Numbered from the stretch's first letter, positions 9,182 to 19,366 are shown. The stretch is 64,000 nt of DNA from Candidatus Dechloromonas phosphorivorans (GCA_016721185.1 JADKIP010000002.1:1-64000), one strand, 5' to 3'. Notes: generated by a model not told the origin, from the letters alone. Numbers and translations: made by a program.

Positions 9182-10164
9182 ACGGAAAAACTGCCCGCCG
9201 GTTTCGCCGGCGTACCGGCCTGAAGGCGCAGGCAACCGGCCAGCGCAATCATCGCGCCATTGTCGGTGCAGAACTCCAGCTCCGGATAATAGACCCGGAA
9301 ATGTTTGCGTTTTGCCTCTTCATTGAGCGTTGACCGCAGCTGCCGATTGGCGCCCACACCACCCGCCACGACAAGCTGCTTGAGGCCGGTTTGCTTCAGC
9401 GCCTTCAACGACTTCTTGAGCAAGACCTCGACAATGGCCTCCTGAAACGCGCAGGCCGCATCCGCTTTGAAGCGCTCCGAAAGCTCGGTCTGCTCGCGCA
9501 CCAGCGTCAGCACCGCCGTTTTCAACCCGGAAAAACTGAAATTCAGATCAGGCGTATGCAACATCGGGCGCGGCAGTTTATAAACGCCCGGCTGCCCCTG
9601 TTCCGCCAACTTCGACAGCAAGGCACCGCCCGGATAAGGCAAACCGAGCAGCTTGGCGCTCTTGTCAAACGCTTCTCCGGCCGCATCGTCCAGCGTTTCG
9701 CCAAGCAATTCGTAGCGACCAACGCCCTCCACCCGCATCAACTGGGTATGCCCACCGGAAACCAGTAGCGCGACAAACGGGAAAGTCGGCGGATCGCTCG
9801 ACAACAACGGCGACAACAAATGGCCTTCCAGATGATGCACCGGCAAGGTCGGCTTATCGATCGCCACACCCAAGGCCTCGGCAAAGGCGCAACCAACCAG
9901 CAAGGCACCGGATAGCCCGGGGCCACGGGTGTAGGCGATGGCATCCACGTCATCCAACTGCCGCCCGGCACGCTCAAAGGTTTCCCGCAAAAGCGGCACC
10001 ACGCGCCGGATGTGGTCGCGCGAGGCCAGTTCCGGCACCACGCCGCCGTACTCCGCGTGCATCGCTACTTGCGAATGCAAAGCGTGCGACAACAGCCCGG
10101 CGGCGCTGTCATAGAGCGCGATACCGGTTTCGTCGCAGGAGGATTCAATACCCAGAACTAGCAT
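9133..10164 (-). CDS. tsaD: tRNA N6-adenosine threonylcarbamoyltransferase TsaD
   Basis: Transfers the threonylcarbamoyl group from TC-AMP to A37 of ANN-decoding tRNAs, working with TsaB and TsaE. It is an ASKHA-fold metalloprotein. The start at 10164 gives MLVLGIESSCDETGIALYD, the usual N-terminus; upstream starts in the frame only add unconserved residues. The iron-binding HAEYGGVVPELASRDH region, the phosphate-binding VSGGHTQL motif, DDAAGEAFDK and VVAGGVGANRQLR are intact. The 343-residue length is typical. It is divergent from rpsU, a very common arrangement in proteobacteria. Confidence 0.96.
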   Translation of the reverse strand: MLVLGIESSCDETGIALYDSAAGLLSHALHSQVAMHAEYGGVVPELASRDHIRRVVPLLRETFERAGRQLDDVDAIAYTRGPGLSGALLVGCAFAEALGVAIDKPTLPVHHLEGHLLSPLLSSDPPTFPFVALLVSGGHTQLMRVEGVGRYELLGETLDDAAGEAFDKSAKLLGLPYPGGALLSKLAEQGQPGVYKLPRPMLHTPDLNFSFSGLKTAVLTLVREQTELSERFKADAACAFQEAIVEVLLKKSLKALKQTGLKQLVVAGGVGANRQLRSTLNEEAKRKHFRVYYPELEFCTDNGAMIALAGCLRLQAGTPAKPAGSFSVQPRWPLMEMSDRAAR

Positions 10165-10300
10165 GGTTCGCATTTTAACACTTGAGGCGAAAAGGTCTTT
10201 TGCAATATACTTGCTGGCTATCCGCAAACTGGCGGAATCAAATTTGCGCACACCGCCTCTTACTTGACTGGCGGGTGCCTAACGGAAGGGGGTGATTTAC

Positions 10301-10513
10301 ATGCCAAACATTCGTGTCAAGGAAAATGAGCCGTTCGAAGTTGCTATCCGCCGCTTCAAGCGCACTGTCGAAAAAACAGGTCTACTGACCGAGCTGCGCG
10401 CCCGTGATTTTTACGAGAAGCCCACCGCTGAGCGCAAGCGCAAGGCAGCCGCAGCCGTCAAACGTCAGCACAAGCGCCTCCGCAGCCTGACCCTGCCGCC
10501 GAAACTGTACTAA
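10301..10513 (+). CDS. rpsU: Ribosomal protein S21
   Basis: 70-residue basic protein of the small subunit, involved in initiation. The start at 10301 gives MPNIRVKENEPFEVAIRRFK, the family N-terminus, after the ribosome site GGAAGGGGGTGA. The Lys/Arg-rich C-terminus is KRQHKRLRSLTLPPKLY. It heads the rpsU-yqeY-dnaG-rpoD order, with a terminator hairpin between it and yqeY that allows S21 to be made in excess. Confidence 0.97.
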   Translation: MPNIRVKENEPFEVAIRRFKRTVEKTGLLTELRARDFYEKPTAERKRKAAAAVKRQHKRLRSLTLPPKLY

Positions 10514-10533
10514 TCCAGTACATTTCGTAAGCA

Positions 10534-10573
10534 AAAAAGCCGCCCGCCCTCAAAGCCGGCGGCTTTATCTTTT
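10534..10573 (+). terminator. Terminator/attenuator after rpsU
   Basis: AAAGCCGCC pairs with GGCGGCTTT across a short loop and is followed by a T-rich tract (ATCTTTTTT). It sits between rpsU and yqeY. Partial termination here is known in the macromolecular synthesis operons of other proteobacteria. Confidence 0.8.
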
Positions 10574-10604
10574 TTCCCGACGATTTTTCCCAAGGAAAAG
10601 CAAA

Positions 10605-11051
10605 ATGAGCCTGAAAGCACGCATCACCGAAGACATGAAGACGGCCATGAAGGCCAGGGAAACCGCCAAACTGTCGGCTATTCGCCTACTTCTCGCCGCA
10701 GTCAAGCAGAAGGAAGTGGATGAGCGCGTCGAACTCGACGATACCGCCGTCGTTGCCGTCATTGAAAAGCTGACCAAACAGCGCAAAGACAGCGTCACCC
10801 AGTACGAAGCGGCCGGCCGCCAGGAACTGGCTGATGCCGAACAATTCGAAATATCCGTTCTTGGCGCCTACCTGCCGGAAAAAATGAGCACGGAAGAAAC
10901 CGCTGCCGTCGTTGCCGCCGCGGTGGCCGAAACCGGCGCCAAAGGCCCGGCCGACATGGGCAAGCTGATGGCTGTCCTCAAGCCACGCCTGGCGGGCAAA
11001 GCCGACATGGCGGAAGTTTCAAAGCTGGTCAAGGCTGCGCTTGCCGGATAA
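10605..11051 (+). CDS. yqeY: GatB/YqeY-domain protein
   Basis: 148-residue cytoplasmic protein of the YqeY family, related to the tail domain of the GatB amidotransferase subunit. A role in tRNA-dependent amidation is proposed but unproven. It starts MSLKARITEDMKTAMKARET and ends with the usual helical segment around MGKLMAVLKPRLAGKADMAE. It lies between rpsU and dnaG with 6 bases to dnaG, as in many betaproteobacteria. Confidence 0.92.
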   Translation: MSLKARITEDMKTAMKARETAKLSAIRLLLAAVKQKEVDERVELDDTAVVAVIEKLTKQRKDSVTQYEAAGRQELADAEQFEISVLGAYLPEKMSTEETAAVVAAAVAETGAKGPADMGKLMAVLKPRLAGKADMAEVSKLVKAALAG

Positions 11052-11057
11052 AGACGC

Positions 11058-12794
11058 ATGATCCCGGATTCCTTTATCCAGGATTTGCTGGCCCGGGTCG
11101 ACATCGTCGATCTGGTCGACGGCTACGTGCCGCTCAAGAAAGCCGGCGCCAACTACGCCGCCTGCTGCCCCTTCCACAACGAAAAATCGCCGTCCTTCAC
11201 GGTCAGCCCGACCAAGCAGTTTTACCACTGCTTCGGCTGCGGCGCGCATGGCACGGCAATCAGTTTTGTCATGGAATATCAGGGGATGGGCTTCGTCGAT
11301 GCCATCAAGGAACTCGCCACCCGCGCCGGCATGCAGGTACCGGAAAGCGAAGGTCGCAGCTTCAATGACGAGAAGCCCGGCCAGACGCGGATGCTGATTG
11401 AAATCATGGCGCGTGCGGCCCAGTACTACAAAGATCAACTCAAAGCTTCGCCCCGCGCCGTCGAATATTGCAAAAAACGCGGGTTGACCGGAGAAGTGGC
11501 CGCCCGCTTCGGCATGGGCTACGCGCCGGATGGCTGGCAAAACCTGCAGGCGATATTTTCCGACTACAACGCCGAAGAATTGAAAACAGCGGGCCTCGTC
11601 ATCGAGAATGAAGCGGGCCGCCGCTACGACCGCTTCCGTGACCGCCTGATGATCCCGATCATCAATCAGAAAGGTGACATCATCGCCTTCGGTGGCCGCA
11701 TCATCGATCAGGGCGAACCGAAATACCTGAACTCGCCAGAAACTCCGCTTTTCGAAAAAGGCCGCGAGCTTTTTGGTCTGCCGCAGGCTCGCCAAGCGCT
11801 ACGCGAGACTGACACCGCCATCGTTACCGAAGGCTATATGGATGTCATCGCACTCGCCCAGAACGGGGTTGGCAATGCCGTCGCGACGCTGGGTACGGCA
11901 ACCACAAGCACGCACGTAAGCAAGCTGTTAAGGCAGGTCGACCGCGTTGTTTTCTGTTTCGATGGCGACAATGCCGGCCGCAAAGCCGCCTGGCGCGCCC
12001 TGGAAAATTCACTGGAAGCACTGGCCGACAACAAGCGCCTGGCTTTCGTCTTCCTACCCCAGGACGACGACCCCGACAGCTACATCCGCGCCCACGGCAA
12101 GGAGGAGTTTGACCGACTGGTTCATCAGGCCATGCCGCTTTCCGACTTTCTGCTCCGCGAACTGGCTCAACGCTGCGACCTGACGAGCTCCGAAGGCAAG
12201 GCGCAGTTGATTTATGAAGCAAAGCCACTGTTACTCAAGTTGCCCACCCCGTTGCTCCGCCTGCAGTTAGTCAAACGTCTGGCTGAAGCCAGCGGCTTTG
12301 CGCAGAGCGAGGTCGAGCGCCTGTGCGATCTTCGCTCCTACGCGCCAGCCGCCCCGGCCAAGGCCAAACGTACCGCGCCATCGCTGACCCGCAACCTCTT
12401 GCGCATTGTCCTGCACAAGCCGGAACTGGCCAGCGCCTTGCCCATTGATTTATTGCCAGACACCCCTGAGCGCCAGGCGCTGATCAGGCTGCATCAGTTA
12501 GTCAGCAACAATCCTGAAGCCAGCAGCTACGCCTCTTTACGCGAACAGCTCCGCGGCCTCCCCGAAGAGAGCATGATCGAAAATGCCGCCGCGGAACTTC
12601 TCGGCCGGCAGTTTGACGAAGCAGAAGCCGAAGGTGAGTTCCGTGACACCCTTGAAAAGCTCCAGGAAGGCGGCCAGAAACGTGCCTTTGCAGAACTGCA
12701 GACCAAGGCGCAGCAGTTTGGTGTCGCAGGTTTGAGCGCGGCAGAAAAACAGGCATACATTCAGCTGCTCTCCGGCAAGGCAAATAGCAGCTAA
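11058..12794 (+). CDS. dnaG: DNA primase
   Basis: 578-residue replicative primase that makes RNA primers at the fork and contacts DnaB. An N-terminal zinc-binding CHC2 domain (CPFHNEKSPSF...FYHCFGCGAHG, about residues 38-65) is followed by the catalytic core with the TOPRIM acidic residues (VTEGYMDVIAL; FCFDGDNAGRKAA; QDDDPDSYI). The C-terminal helicase-interacting region begins at about residue 435. Start and length are normal, and no frameshift is visible. It is followed after 46 bases by rpoD. Confidence 0.97.
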   Translation: MIPDSFIQDLLARVDIVDLVDGYVPLKKAGANYAACCPFHNEKSPSFTVSPTKQFYHCFGCGAHGTAISFVMEYQGMGFVDAIKELATRAGMQVPESEGRSFNDEKPGQTRMLIEIMARAAQYYKDQLKASPRAVEYCKKRGLTGEVAARFGMGYAPDGWQNLQAIFSDYNAEELKTAGLVIENEAGRRYDRFRDRLMIPIINQKGDIIAFGGRIIDQGEPKYLNSPETPLFEKGRELFGLPQARQALRETDTAIVTEGYMDVIALAQNGVGNAVATLGTATTSTHVSKLLRQVDRVVFCFDGDNAGRKAAWRALENSLEALADNKRLAFVFLPQDDDPDSYIRAHGKEEFDRLVHQAMPLSDFLLRELAQRCDLTSSEGKAQLIYEAKPLLLKLPTPLLRLQLVKRLAEASGFAQSEVERLCDLRSYAPAAPAKAKRTAPSLTRNLLRIVLHKPELASALPIDLLPDTPERQALIRLHQLVSNNPEASSYASLREQLRGLPEESMIENAAAELLGRQFDEAEAEGEFRDTLEKLQEGGQKRAFAELQTKAQQFGVAGLSAAEKQAYIQLLSGKANSS

Positions 12795-12840
12795 GTTATG
12801 GTAAAATCTATGGTTTACTCGAATTTAATGGATCGTGTTA

Positions 12841-14822
12841 ATGGCTAAGGTAAAAGACCCCGTCAAGGAAGCCCCGAAAGCTCGCATCAGCAAAGCCAAG
12901 GAAAAGGCTGCCGAAAAGGCGCTGCTGCAGGGCGCGATGGCAGAAACTCCTGAGCCGCTCGACGCTGAAGCGCGCAAAATGCGCCTCAAGGCGTTGATCA
13001 AGCTGGGCAAAGAGCGCGGCTACCTGACCTACGCCGAAATCAACGACCACCTGCCAGACGATGTCGTTGACGCGGAAAGTATCGAAGCGATCATTTCCAC
13101 GTTCAGCGACATGAGCATCAAAGTCTTCGATGAAGCCCCGGCGGCCGAAGATTTGCTGATGTCCGATACGGCTGCAGCCGCAACCGATGACGAGGAAGCT
13201 GAAGAACAGGCCGAACAGGCACTTTCATCGGTAGATTCGGAGTTTGGTCGCACCACCGACCCGGTTCGCATGTACATGCGCGAAATGGGTACGGTTGAAC
13301 TGCTGACCCGCGAAGGCGAAATTGAAATCGCCAAACGCATTGAGGAAGGCCTCAAGCATATGGTGCAGGCTATTTCCGCCTGCCCGACCACGATCACCGA
13401 CATCCTCGACTTGGTCGCCAAGGTTGAAGCCGAAGAAATGCGCATCGACGAACTGGTTGACGGTTTGATCGATCCGAATGCCGTCTTGGAAGCGCCGATT
13501 GCCGAGACCGCTGACGACGAAGTAGAAGAGGAAGAAGAAGAGGCAGAGAGCGAAGAAGATGAGAGTGAAAAGGCGGCAGGCGCAGCAACTGCGTCCTTAC
13601 TTCAACTCAAGGTCGATGCGCTGGAACGCTTCAATATAATCAAGGCACTACATGCCAAGATGCAGAAGGCGCTGCCAGGCAAAGGCCCGCACGACAAGGC
13701 CTACATCAAGCTACAGCAGCAGCTTTCTGACGAGTTGATGAATATTCGATTCACCTCGCGCTCCATTGAAAAGCTTTGTGACAGCGTACGCGGCATGGTT
13801 GAGCAGATTCGCCGTTCTGAAAGAAAAATTCAGCAAATATGCGTCGACCGCGTCAAGATGCAACGTCCTCACTTTATTCAGTCCTTCCCTGGCAATGAAG
13901 TCAATATCGACTGGGTCGATGCAGAGATCGCCACTGCGCCCAAAACCTACGTCGCGATCCTGACGCGCTGCGCACCCGATATCAAAGAACAGCAGAAAAA
14001 ACTGCTGGCCTTGCAGGAACGCATCGGCATCCCGCTCAAAGATCTCAAAGACATCAACAAACAGATGTCCACCGGTGAAGCCAAAGCCCGCCGCGCCAAG
14101 CGTGAAATGACGGAAGCCAACTTGCGCCTGGTTATTTCCATCGCCAAAAAATACACCAACCGCGGCCTGCAGTTCCTTGACCTCATTCAGGAAGGCAACA
14201 TTGGCCTGATGAAGGCAGTGGATAAATTCGAATACCGCCGTGGCTACAAGTTTTCCACCTACGCCACGTGGTGGATTCGTCAGGCAATCACGCGCTCAAT
14301 CGCTGACCAGGCCCGCACCATCCGCATCCCGGTTCACATGATCGAAACGATCAACAAAATGAACCGGATCAGCCGTCAGATTCTGCAGGAAACCGGCGCC
14401 GAGCCAGATCCTGCAACACTGGCCAAGAAGATGGAGATGCCGGAAGACAAAATCCGCAAGATCATGAAAATTTCCAAGGAACCAATTTCCATGGAAACAC
14501 CGATCGGCGATGATGATGACTCCCACCTCGGTGATTTCATCGAAGATTCCGGCACCCTGGCCCCTGCTGATGCAGCCATGTATTCCAGCCTGCGCGGCGT
14601 CACAAAGGAAATTCTGGACACCCTCACGACGAGAGAAGCCAAGGTTTTGCGTATGCGCTTCGGTATTGAAATGAATACCGACCACACCCTTGAAGAGGTC
14701 GGCAAACAATTCGACGTTACCCGTGAACGAATTCGCCAGATCGAAGCAAAGCACTACGAAAACTGCGTCACCCAAGCCGCTCCGACAAGCTACGCAGCTT
14801 CCTGGACCAAAACGGCGAATAA
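12841..14822 (+). CDS. rpoD: Primary sigma factor RpoD (one apparent frameshift)
   Basis: Housekeeping sigma-70 factor, about 660 residues. Region 1.1 is N-terminal and region 1.2 reads TDPVRMYMREMGTVELLTRE. A long acidic stretch at 13520-13570 falls in the non-conserved insert. Regions 2.3-2.4 are KFSTYATWWIRQAITRSIAD and region 4.2 is HTLEEVGKQFDVTRERIRQIE. Near 14749 ('GCAAAGCACTAC') one base is missing: as written, the frame runs through the tRNA gene to 14868. Adding one base gives ALRKLRHPSRSDKLRSFLDQ and a stop at 14822, just before the tRNA. As rpoD is essential, this is almost certainly a sequence error. The ATG at 12841 is preferred to the one six bases upstream. Confidence 0.96.
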
Positions 14823-14829
14823 AGTTTCC

Positions 14830-14906
14830 GGGCCCGTAGCTCAGTTGGTTAGAGCAGAGGACTCATAATCCTTTGGTCCACGGTTCAAGTCCGTGCGGGC
14901 CCACCA
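14830..14906 (+). tRNA. tRNA with CAU anticodon (probably tRNA-Ile2)
   Basis: 77 bases fold as a standard tRNA: acceptor stem GGGCCCG/CGGGCCC, D arm with AGCTCAGTTGGTTAGAGC, anticodon loop CTCATAA giving CAU, and T loop GGTTCAAGTCC, with an encoded CCA end. CAU can mean initiator Met, elongator Met or lysidine-modified Ile. The T arm and the A in the anticodon stem resemble Ile2 more than Met, but this is not certain. Its 3' half is the attachment site of the island that follows. Confidence 0.93.
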
Positions 14907-14907
14907 A
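14867..14907 (+). repeat. Left attachment repeat inside the tRNA
   Basis: A 41-base stretch running from the anticodon stem through the CCA end is repeated without mismatch at 19603-19643. Integrases that use tRNA genes leave just such a duplication of the 3' part. Confidence 0.9.
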
Positions 14908-14913
14908 TAAAAT

Positions 14914-14954
14914 CAAAGGGTTACAGGCAATTGCTTGTAGCCCTTTGGTCTTTT
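14914..14954 (+). terminator. Hairpin after the tRNA
   Basis: CAAAGGG pairs with CCCTTTG, with further pairing of TTACAGGCAA with TTGCTTGTAG. GGTCTTTT follows. It may terminate the tRNA and rpoD transcript in the present arrangement. Confidence 0.55.
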
Positions 14955-15025
14955 CGGCCTTCTGCTTTCCCCCGTGTAACCGCTGTGTAACCCAGCGCAA
15001 TCAATACAAGACAACAGGCGCGAGA

Positions 15026-15166
15026 ATCGTTCAGAAATTGCGCGGAAACTTTGGCCTAGCTGTCGGCCTCAATGGCCTTCCAATTGCACAATGCGCCTAT
15101 GCGGGTGCCTGGGGGGGGGTGGGGGGCAACCATCGTTCAGAAACATAGTCGTTTGCTGAACGATGG
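15026..15166. repeat. Direct and inverted ATCGTTCAG repeats
   Basis: ATCGTTCAGAAA occurs at 15026-15037 and again at 15132-15143. The second copy forms the left arm of an 11-base perfect inverted repeat, CCATCGTTCAG (15130-15140) with CTGAACGATGG (15156-15166). It could be a protein-binding site of the integration or mobilisation machinery. Confidence 0.5.
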
Positions 15167-15324
15167 GGTGCAGCTTTTGCACCCCACGACAATGAGAGCG
15201 AATGTCTGTACCATAAGCAACTGACAGACTTCACAAACTTCACAGGAAAGTGGTTGCATTCACTGCTATAACAAAACTCTCCTAAAAAGATCACGTCCCG
15301 GCGAGGATGCCGGCCGTTTTCCGG

Positions 15325-15450
15325 TCCATAGCCAGGTGTCTGGTGCTGTCTGGCGCCTCAATTTCGGGGCGACGGAGGAGCGGAGAAACACTAGAAGCCT
15401 TACAGCACAAGGCTTGATAGGCGAAATCAAAGAATTGGCAGTCTTTTTCT
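15325..15450 (+). repeat. Diverged copy of the island's right-end segment
   Basis: This stretch aligns, with many differences, to 19468-19600. Both contain CCGGTCCAT, GTCTGGTGC, a second GTCTGG, GCACAAGG, a run of T ending CCGAACTC, and similar spacing. In the right copy the tRNA fragment follows directly; here it does not. The simplest reading is two related attachment-arm regions from successive integrations. Confidence 0.5.
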
Positions 15451-15480
15451 GCCGAACTCCCTGCTGGGTGCGGTTGACAG

Positions 15481-16598
15481 CTAGCCGTCTGCAAGCTCAT
15501 AGCTGGTACTGCGCCCACCCGCCCCCGCCTTGCTCAACACCCCGCGCGCCAGCAGATCATTGATGTCGCGCAATGCCGTATCTGGCGAACACTTGGCAAT
15601 CGCCGCCCACTTGCTGTTGGTCAGTTTTCCATCGAACCCATCCAGCAACCGATTTAGCACCTTTACCTGCCGTTCATTGAGTGTCAGGGTCGCCCAACGC
15701 TGCCAGTAACGGGTTTTCAGGAGAACGGCATCGAGCGTTTGCTGGGCCTGATCCACCGCCCGCTGCAGGCTTTCCAGAAACCAGAGTACCAAGCCGTGAC
15801 ATCCATCGTCCCTTTCTGGGTCCGTTCCAGGATGTCGTAATGGGCCTTGCGCTCCCGCTGTATCTGCGCGGACAAGCTGTAAAAGCGCTGCGGACTGCCG
15901 TCGGCACGCGCCAGCAACAGGTCACCAATGGCCCTGGCGATCCGCCCGTTGCCGTCATCGAAGGGATGCAAGGTGACCAACCAGACATGCCCCAGGCCCG
16001 CCTTGATCAACGGCGGCTCAGCCGAATCCGCATTCAACCAGGCCAAAAAGTGCTCGACCTCCACCGCTAGGCGATCCGCCGGAGGCGCCTCGAAATGCAC
16101 TTTTTGCCGCCCCAGGGGGCCGGACACCACCTGCATCGGTCCGCTGGCATCATCCCGCCAGCCGGCGACCTGGATTTTGGCAAGCCCGGAGTACCCAGTT
16201 GGAAACAGCGCGGCATGCCAGCCGAACAGGCGTGCCTGTGTCACCGGCGCCGGACTGTTCGCCGTCGCATCGAGCACCATCTCGACCACGCCTTCGACAT
16301 GACGATCCATCGGTGCCAAAGCGCCAATATCCACGCCCAGGCGGCGGGCGATGCTGGAGCGGACGGAAGCGACGTTCAACTGCTCGCCTTCGATCTCGCT
16401 GGTTTTGACGACATCCTCGGTCAGCGCCACCAGGCTGGCCTGAACGCGCAAGGCCGCACCGACGTCAGCCAAGCGCCCGAGCAGCAGACCCTGCGCCCGG
16501 CTCACCGCGGCCATGGGTACAGCTAAGGCGGCGAGGTCATACTGCCAGTTCGGCCAGTCCGACGCCTGCCAGACATACTTGTAATCACCGTCATTCAT
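15481..16598 (-). CDS. Fic-family protein with own inhibitory helix and winged helix (one frameshift)
   Basis: About 372 residues. Fic enzymes usually transfer AMP from ATP to hydroxyls of target proteins. The catalytic motif HPFDDGNGRIAR is intact. The N-terminal part carries TSEIEG, a match to the inhibitory motif (S/T)xxxE(G/N) of class II Fic proteins, whose Glu blocks ATP binding. After a single-base loss near 15785 the frame continues as WFLESLQRAVDQAQQ into a C-terminal winged helix (NSKWAAIAKCSPDTALRDIN). The start at 16598 (MNDGDYKYVWQASDWPNW) is chosen over 16634. The target is unknown. With a DNA-binding tail and an operator-like repeat upstream, autoregulation is likely. Confidence 0.8.
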
Positions 16599-16637
16599 GC
16601 GGTGATTATGGTCAGCTTTCACCGCAAAACGCAAGTA

Positions 16638-16665
16638 ATTAACCGCACAATCTGCGGCGATTAAT
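16638..16665. promoter_or_regulatory. Operator-like inverted repeat before the Fic gene
   Basis: ATTAACCGCA, a 5-base spacer, then TGCGGCGATTAAT form an imperfect palindrome 40 bases upstream of the Fic start. CACCGCAAA occurs on both sides (16619 and 16675). It is a plausible site for the winged helix of the Fic protein. Confidence 0.45.
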
Positions 16666-17841
16666 CGACAAGTTCACCGCAAAGGACACATGTCGGCGTC
16701 GCACCGAGCGGAACGTGACCTTCCGTTTCGGCTACCCTAGGGTCTGCTACGCACTCGGAATGTGATCATGGCGACCAAATTCACCCGACAAGCCCTCTAC
16801 GACCTGCTTTGGTCCAAGCCCAAGATAGTCGCTGCAACCGAACTTGGTCTTTCTGACGTCGGCCTCGGCAAGATTTGCCGGGAAGCCAATATCCCCATTC
16901 CGCCGCGCGGATATTGGGCACGCATCGCGGCCGGCCAAAAGCCCGCACGTATTCCATTTCCGGTGCGCGGCCTTGGCCAAACGGACGAAGTCATGATCGG
17001 ACGGGAGGTTTGGACTGGGCGGGAAGAGCGAATTACCGAGCTGCCGCCACCGCCGACGTTTTCCGAGTCGCTGACCGAGGTCACGCAGCGCGCTCAGAAA
17101 CTGCTGGGCAAGGTCACCGTAGCCAAGACGCTGGCCAACCCGCATCCGCTGATCGCCAAGCTCTTGGCCGACGACGAACAACGACGCCAAGCACTGATTG
17201 ACCGGCCCTATGCCTGGAAGAAACCCCGATTCGACGAGCCGCTCGCCCGGCGCCGTCTCAAAATCTTCAACGCAGTCTTCTTAATGCTCAGCAAGGCCGG
17301 CTTCAAGCCTAGCTTACGCGGCGAGGAGGCTGAGGGTCGAGCGTCACCGTTGGCACGATCAACGTTTCTTTCAAACTCACGCAAATCGAGCAACGGTCTC
17401 GCATGGTGAAAGGCAAAACCACCCCGCCGAAGCCCCGATTGCAGTTAGAAATCTCCAACTGGGCCAAAAACAACGAATTCCCGCCCAATCTTTGGTGCGA
17501 TACGGAAGAGACACCGTTGGAATCGCACTTACCGGAGATCGCCGCGAGCCTTTTTGTCGCCGGAGAAATGCTCTATCGCGGCCAAGCCATCTGGCGGCAC
17601 AACCATCTGGTTGAAAGAAAAGCCGAGCAAGACGAGAAGATTCGCCAAGCCGAGGAAAAGGCCGCCCGCGAAGCTGAAGCCGCCCGCCTGGCCGACCAGC
17701 AACGACGCCGCGACGCGCTTCTGGCCGCTGCCGACAACCGCCAGAAGGCGAGCATCCTTCGCGCCTTGGTCGCCGAAGCCGAACAACAGCCCGAAGTAGT
17801 TGCCGCCGCCGGATTCCAGGCCTGGCGGAGCTGGGTACTAG

Positions 17842-19366
17842 CAGCCTGTCGGACTTGAGCCGACCAGGTCAAAGAAATTGAGGCTGCAAGGCAGGAGTTT
17901 GCTGATTTTTGCCTGAAGACGCACGATTTCCCCGTGTTTTTGCTACTGCGGACGCAATACGGCCATGCGTTTCAAGTTCCACGCGAGGCAAACCAGCGTC
18001 CATTCTCCCGAGACTTTCTTCAGGCCGCGCAGGGAGAACTGACGGAATCCGAGCACGGACTTGATGATGCCGAACACGGGTTCGACGGTTTGCTTGCGCA
18101 GGGCATAGAGCGCGCGGCCGGCCTTGGTTTTCAGCTTGTGCGCCATGACCTGGGCGGGCGTTGCATCAGCCGGCAAGGCGGCCGGCTCGGTAAAGCGTTC
18201 CTGCGGCGCCGGATGATGCTCGTCCCGCTTCACCGCAATGAACGGGTCAATGCTGCACGCCTCACAGGCCTCGACGTTCTTGGCGCTGTAGAAACCCGTG
18301 TCCGCCAGGAGTTCCTTCGGCTGACCCAGCGAGGCAGGCAGCGCGGCCAGTTGCGCAAGCATCGGCACTACCTGTTCCTTGTCATTGCAGGCTTGCGTGA
18401 CGGTCAGTGAGACGACCAGCATACTGCTTGTATCGACCGCAGCCTGGGCGTTGTACGCTTGGTTAAAACCACCGCCGGGCACCGGCATGATGCGGGATTG
18501 CTCATCGGTCAGATTGAGCTGGTCTTGCGCCTTCGGCCCGGCAACCGGCGGTTTCGGCGGCTTGCCGCCGGGCTTCTTGCCGCTTTCCTTGGCCTTCTGT
18601 TCGCGATGCGCCAGCTTGGCCTCGTACTCGGCCTGTTCTTTCTCGAAGCGTGCCTTGGCTCGTTCCTCGATCTTGACCTTGGCTGCCGCCATGGCTTCCA
18701 GTCGTGCCTGGCGCCGAGCAATTTCCGCGGGTAAATTCATCCCGTCCGGCACCGCCGATTGGTCGGCTTGTTCGGCCAGCGCCAGCAAAGACGCGACTTC
18801 CGCTTTGAGCTGGATTTCCAACTGTTCAATGTGGCCATGCGACAGGGCGCTGTGGCGGGAGGCATTCGCTTTGACCTTGGTGCCGTCCAGACTGAGGGTG
18901 CCCAGCTTCAGGAGCTTCATTTCCCGAGCCATCTCCAGCACTTGCACGAACAACCCCGCCAACTCGTCGAGAAAGCGTCGGCGAAAGGTCGCCAGCGTGT
19001 CATGGTCAGGGGCGTGCCGGCCGCAATGAAGCGAAATGCCACCGAGTCATAGGTTGCCCGTTCAAGCTTCCGGCTCGAGAACACCCCGGTGGCGTACCCA
19101 TACACCAGCAACGACAGCAACACGGAGGGGTGATACGCCGCGCTGCCCCGACCTGCGTAGGCTTTCTCCAAGGCGCTAACATCGAGCCGATCAACCACTT
19201 CAACAATAAACCGGGCAAGGTGGTCTTCCGGGAGCCATTCATCGACCGAGGGGGAAGCAGGTAGCCGGTCTGGCGGTCAACGGGGTGGAAGCGGCTCATT
19301 TCTCGGACGGGTTTCGGTGGGCAGGTACGCATTATCCCATTTGCACTGCAGTAGTCCGACAGGCTG
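17842..19366 (-). mobile_element. Complete IS1182-family insertion sequence
   Basis: 1,525 bases bounded by perfect 14-base inverted repeats CAGCCTGTCGGACT (17842-17855) and its complement (19353-19366). It is flanked by the 4-base direct repeats CTAG (17838-17841, 19367-19370). It carries one transposase gene on the minus strand. Perfect ends and an intact target duplication indicate a recent insertion. Confidence 0.92.
17943..19299 (-). CDS. IS1182-type transposase (two apparent frameshifts)
   Basis: DDE transposase with an N-terminal DUF772-like domain (VDRLDVSALEKAYAGRGSAA, YHPSVLLSLLVYGYATGV) and the RNase-H-like catalytic part (LSLDGTKVKANASRHS; LADTGFYSAKN; TVEPVFGIIKSVLGFRQFSL). The start is MSRFHPVDRQTGYLLPPS. 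Frames change in C runs near 19250 and 19012, each needing one extra C; the second restores AAGTPPDHDTLATFRRRF. Homopolymer position suggests sequencing error, so the enzyme may well be active. Confidence 0.88.

Larger units (their letters stand above)
14955..15480. other. Non-coding left arm of the island
   Basis: About 525 bases without a credible gene. It holds a second low-complexity G run (15110-15126, possibly another read-quality artefact), direct and inverted copies of ATCGTTCAG, and a segment at 15325-15450 resembling the right end of the island. I see no trace of an integrase in any frame. Confidence 0.5.

Noticed and set aside
8812..9235. Minus-strand frame 8813-9235 as a gene
   Set aside because: It overlaps tsaD and the two plus-strand small genes and resembles nothing known.
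12841..14868. A longer RpoD ending inside the tRNA
   Set aside because: The C-terminus in that frame loses the conserved end of region 4.2; one added base restores the normal ending at 14822.
14873..15148. Possible integrase remnant downstream of the tRNA
   Set aside because: The open frame starts inside the tRNA and shows no integrase motif (no R..HxxR..Y) in any frame.
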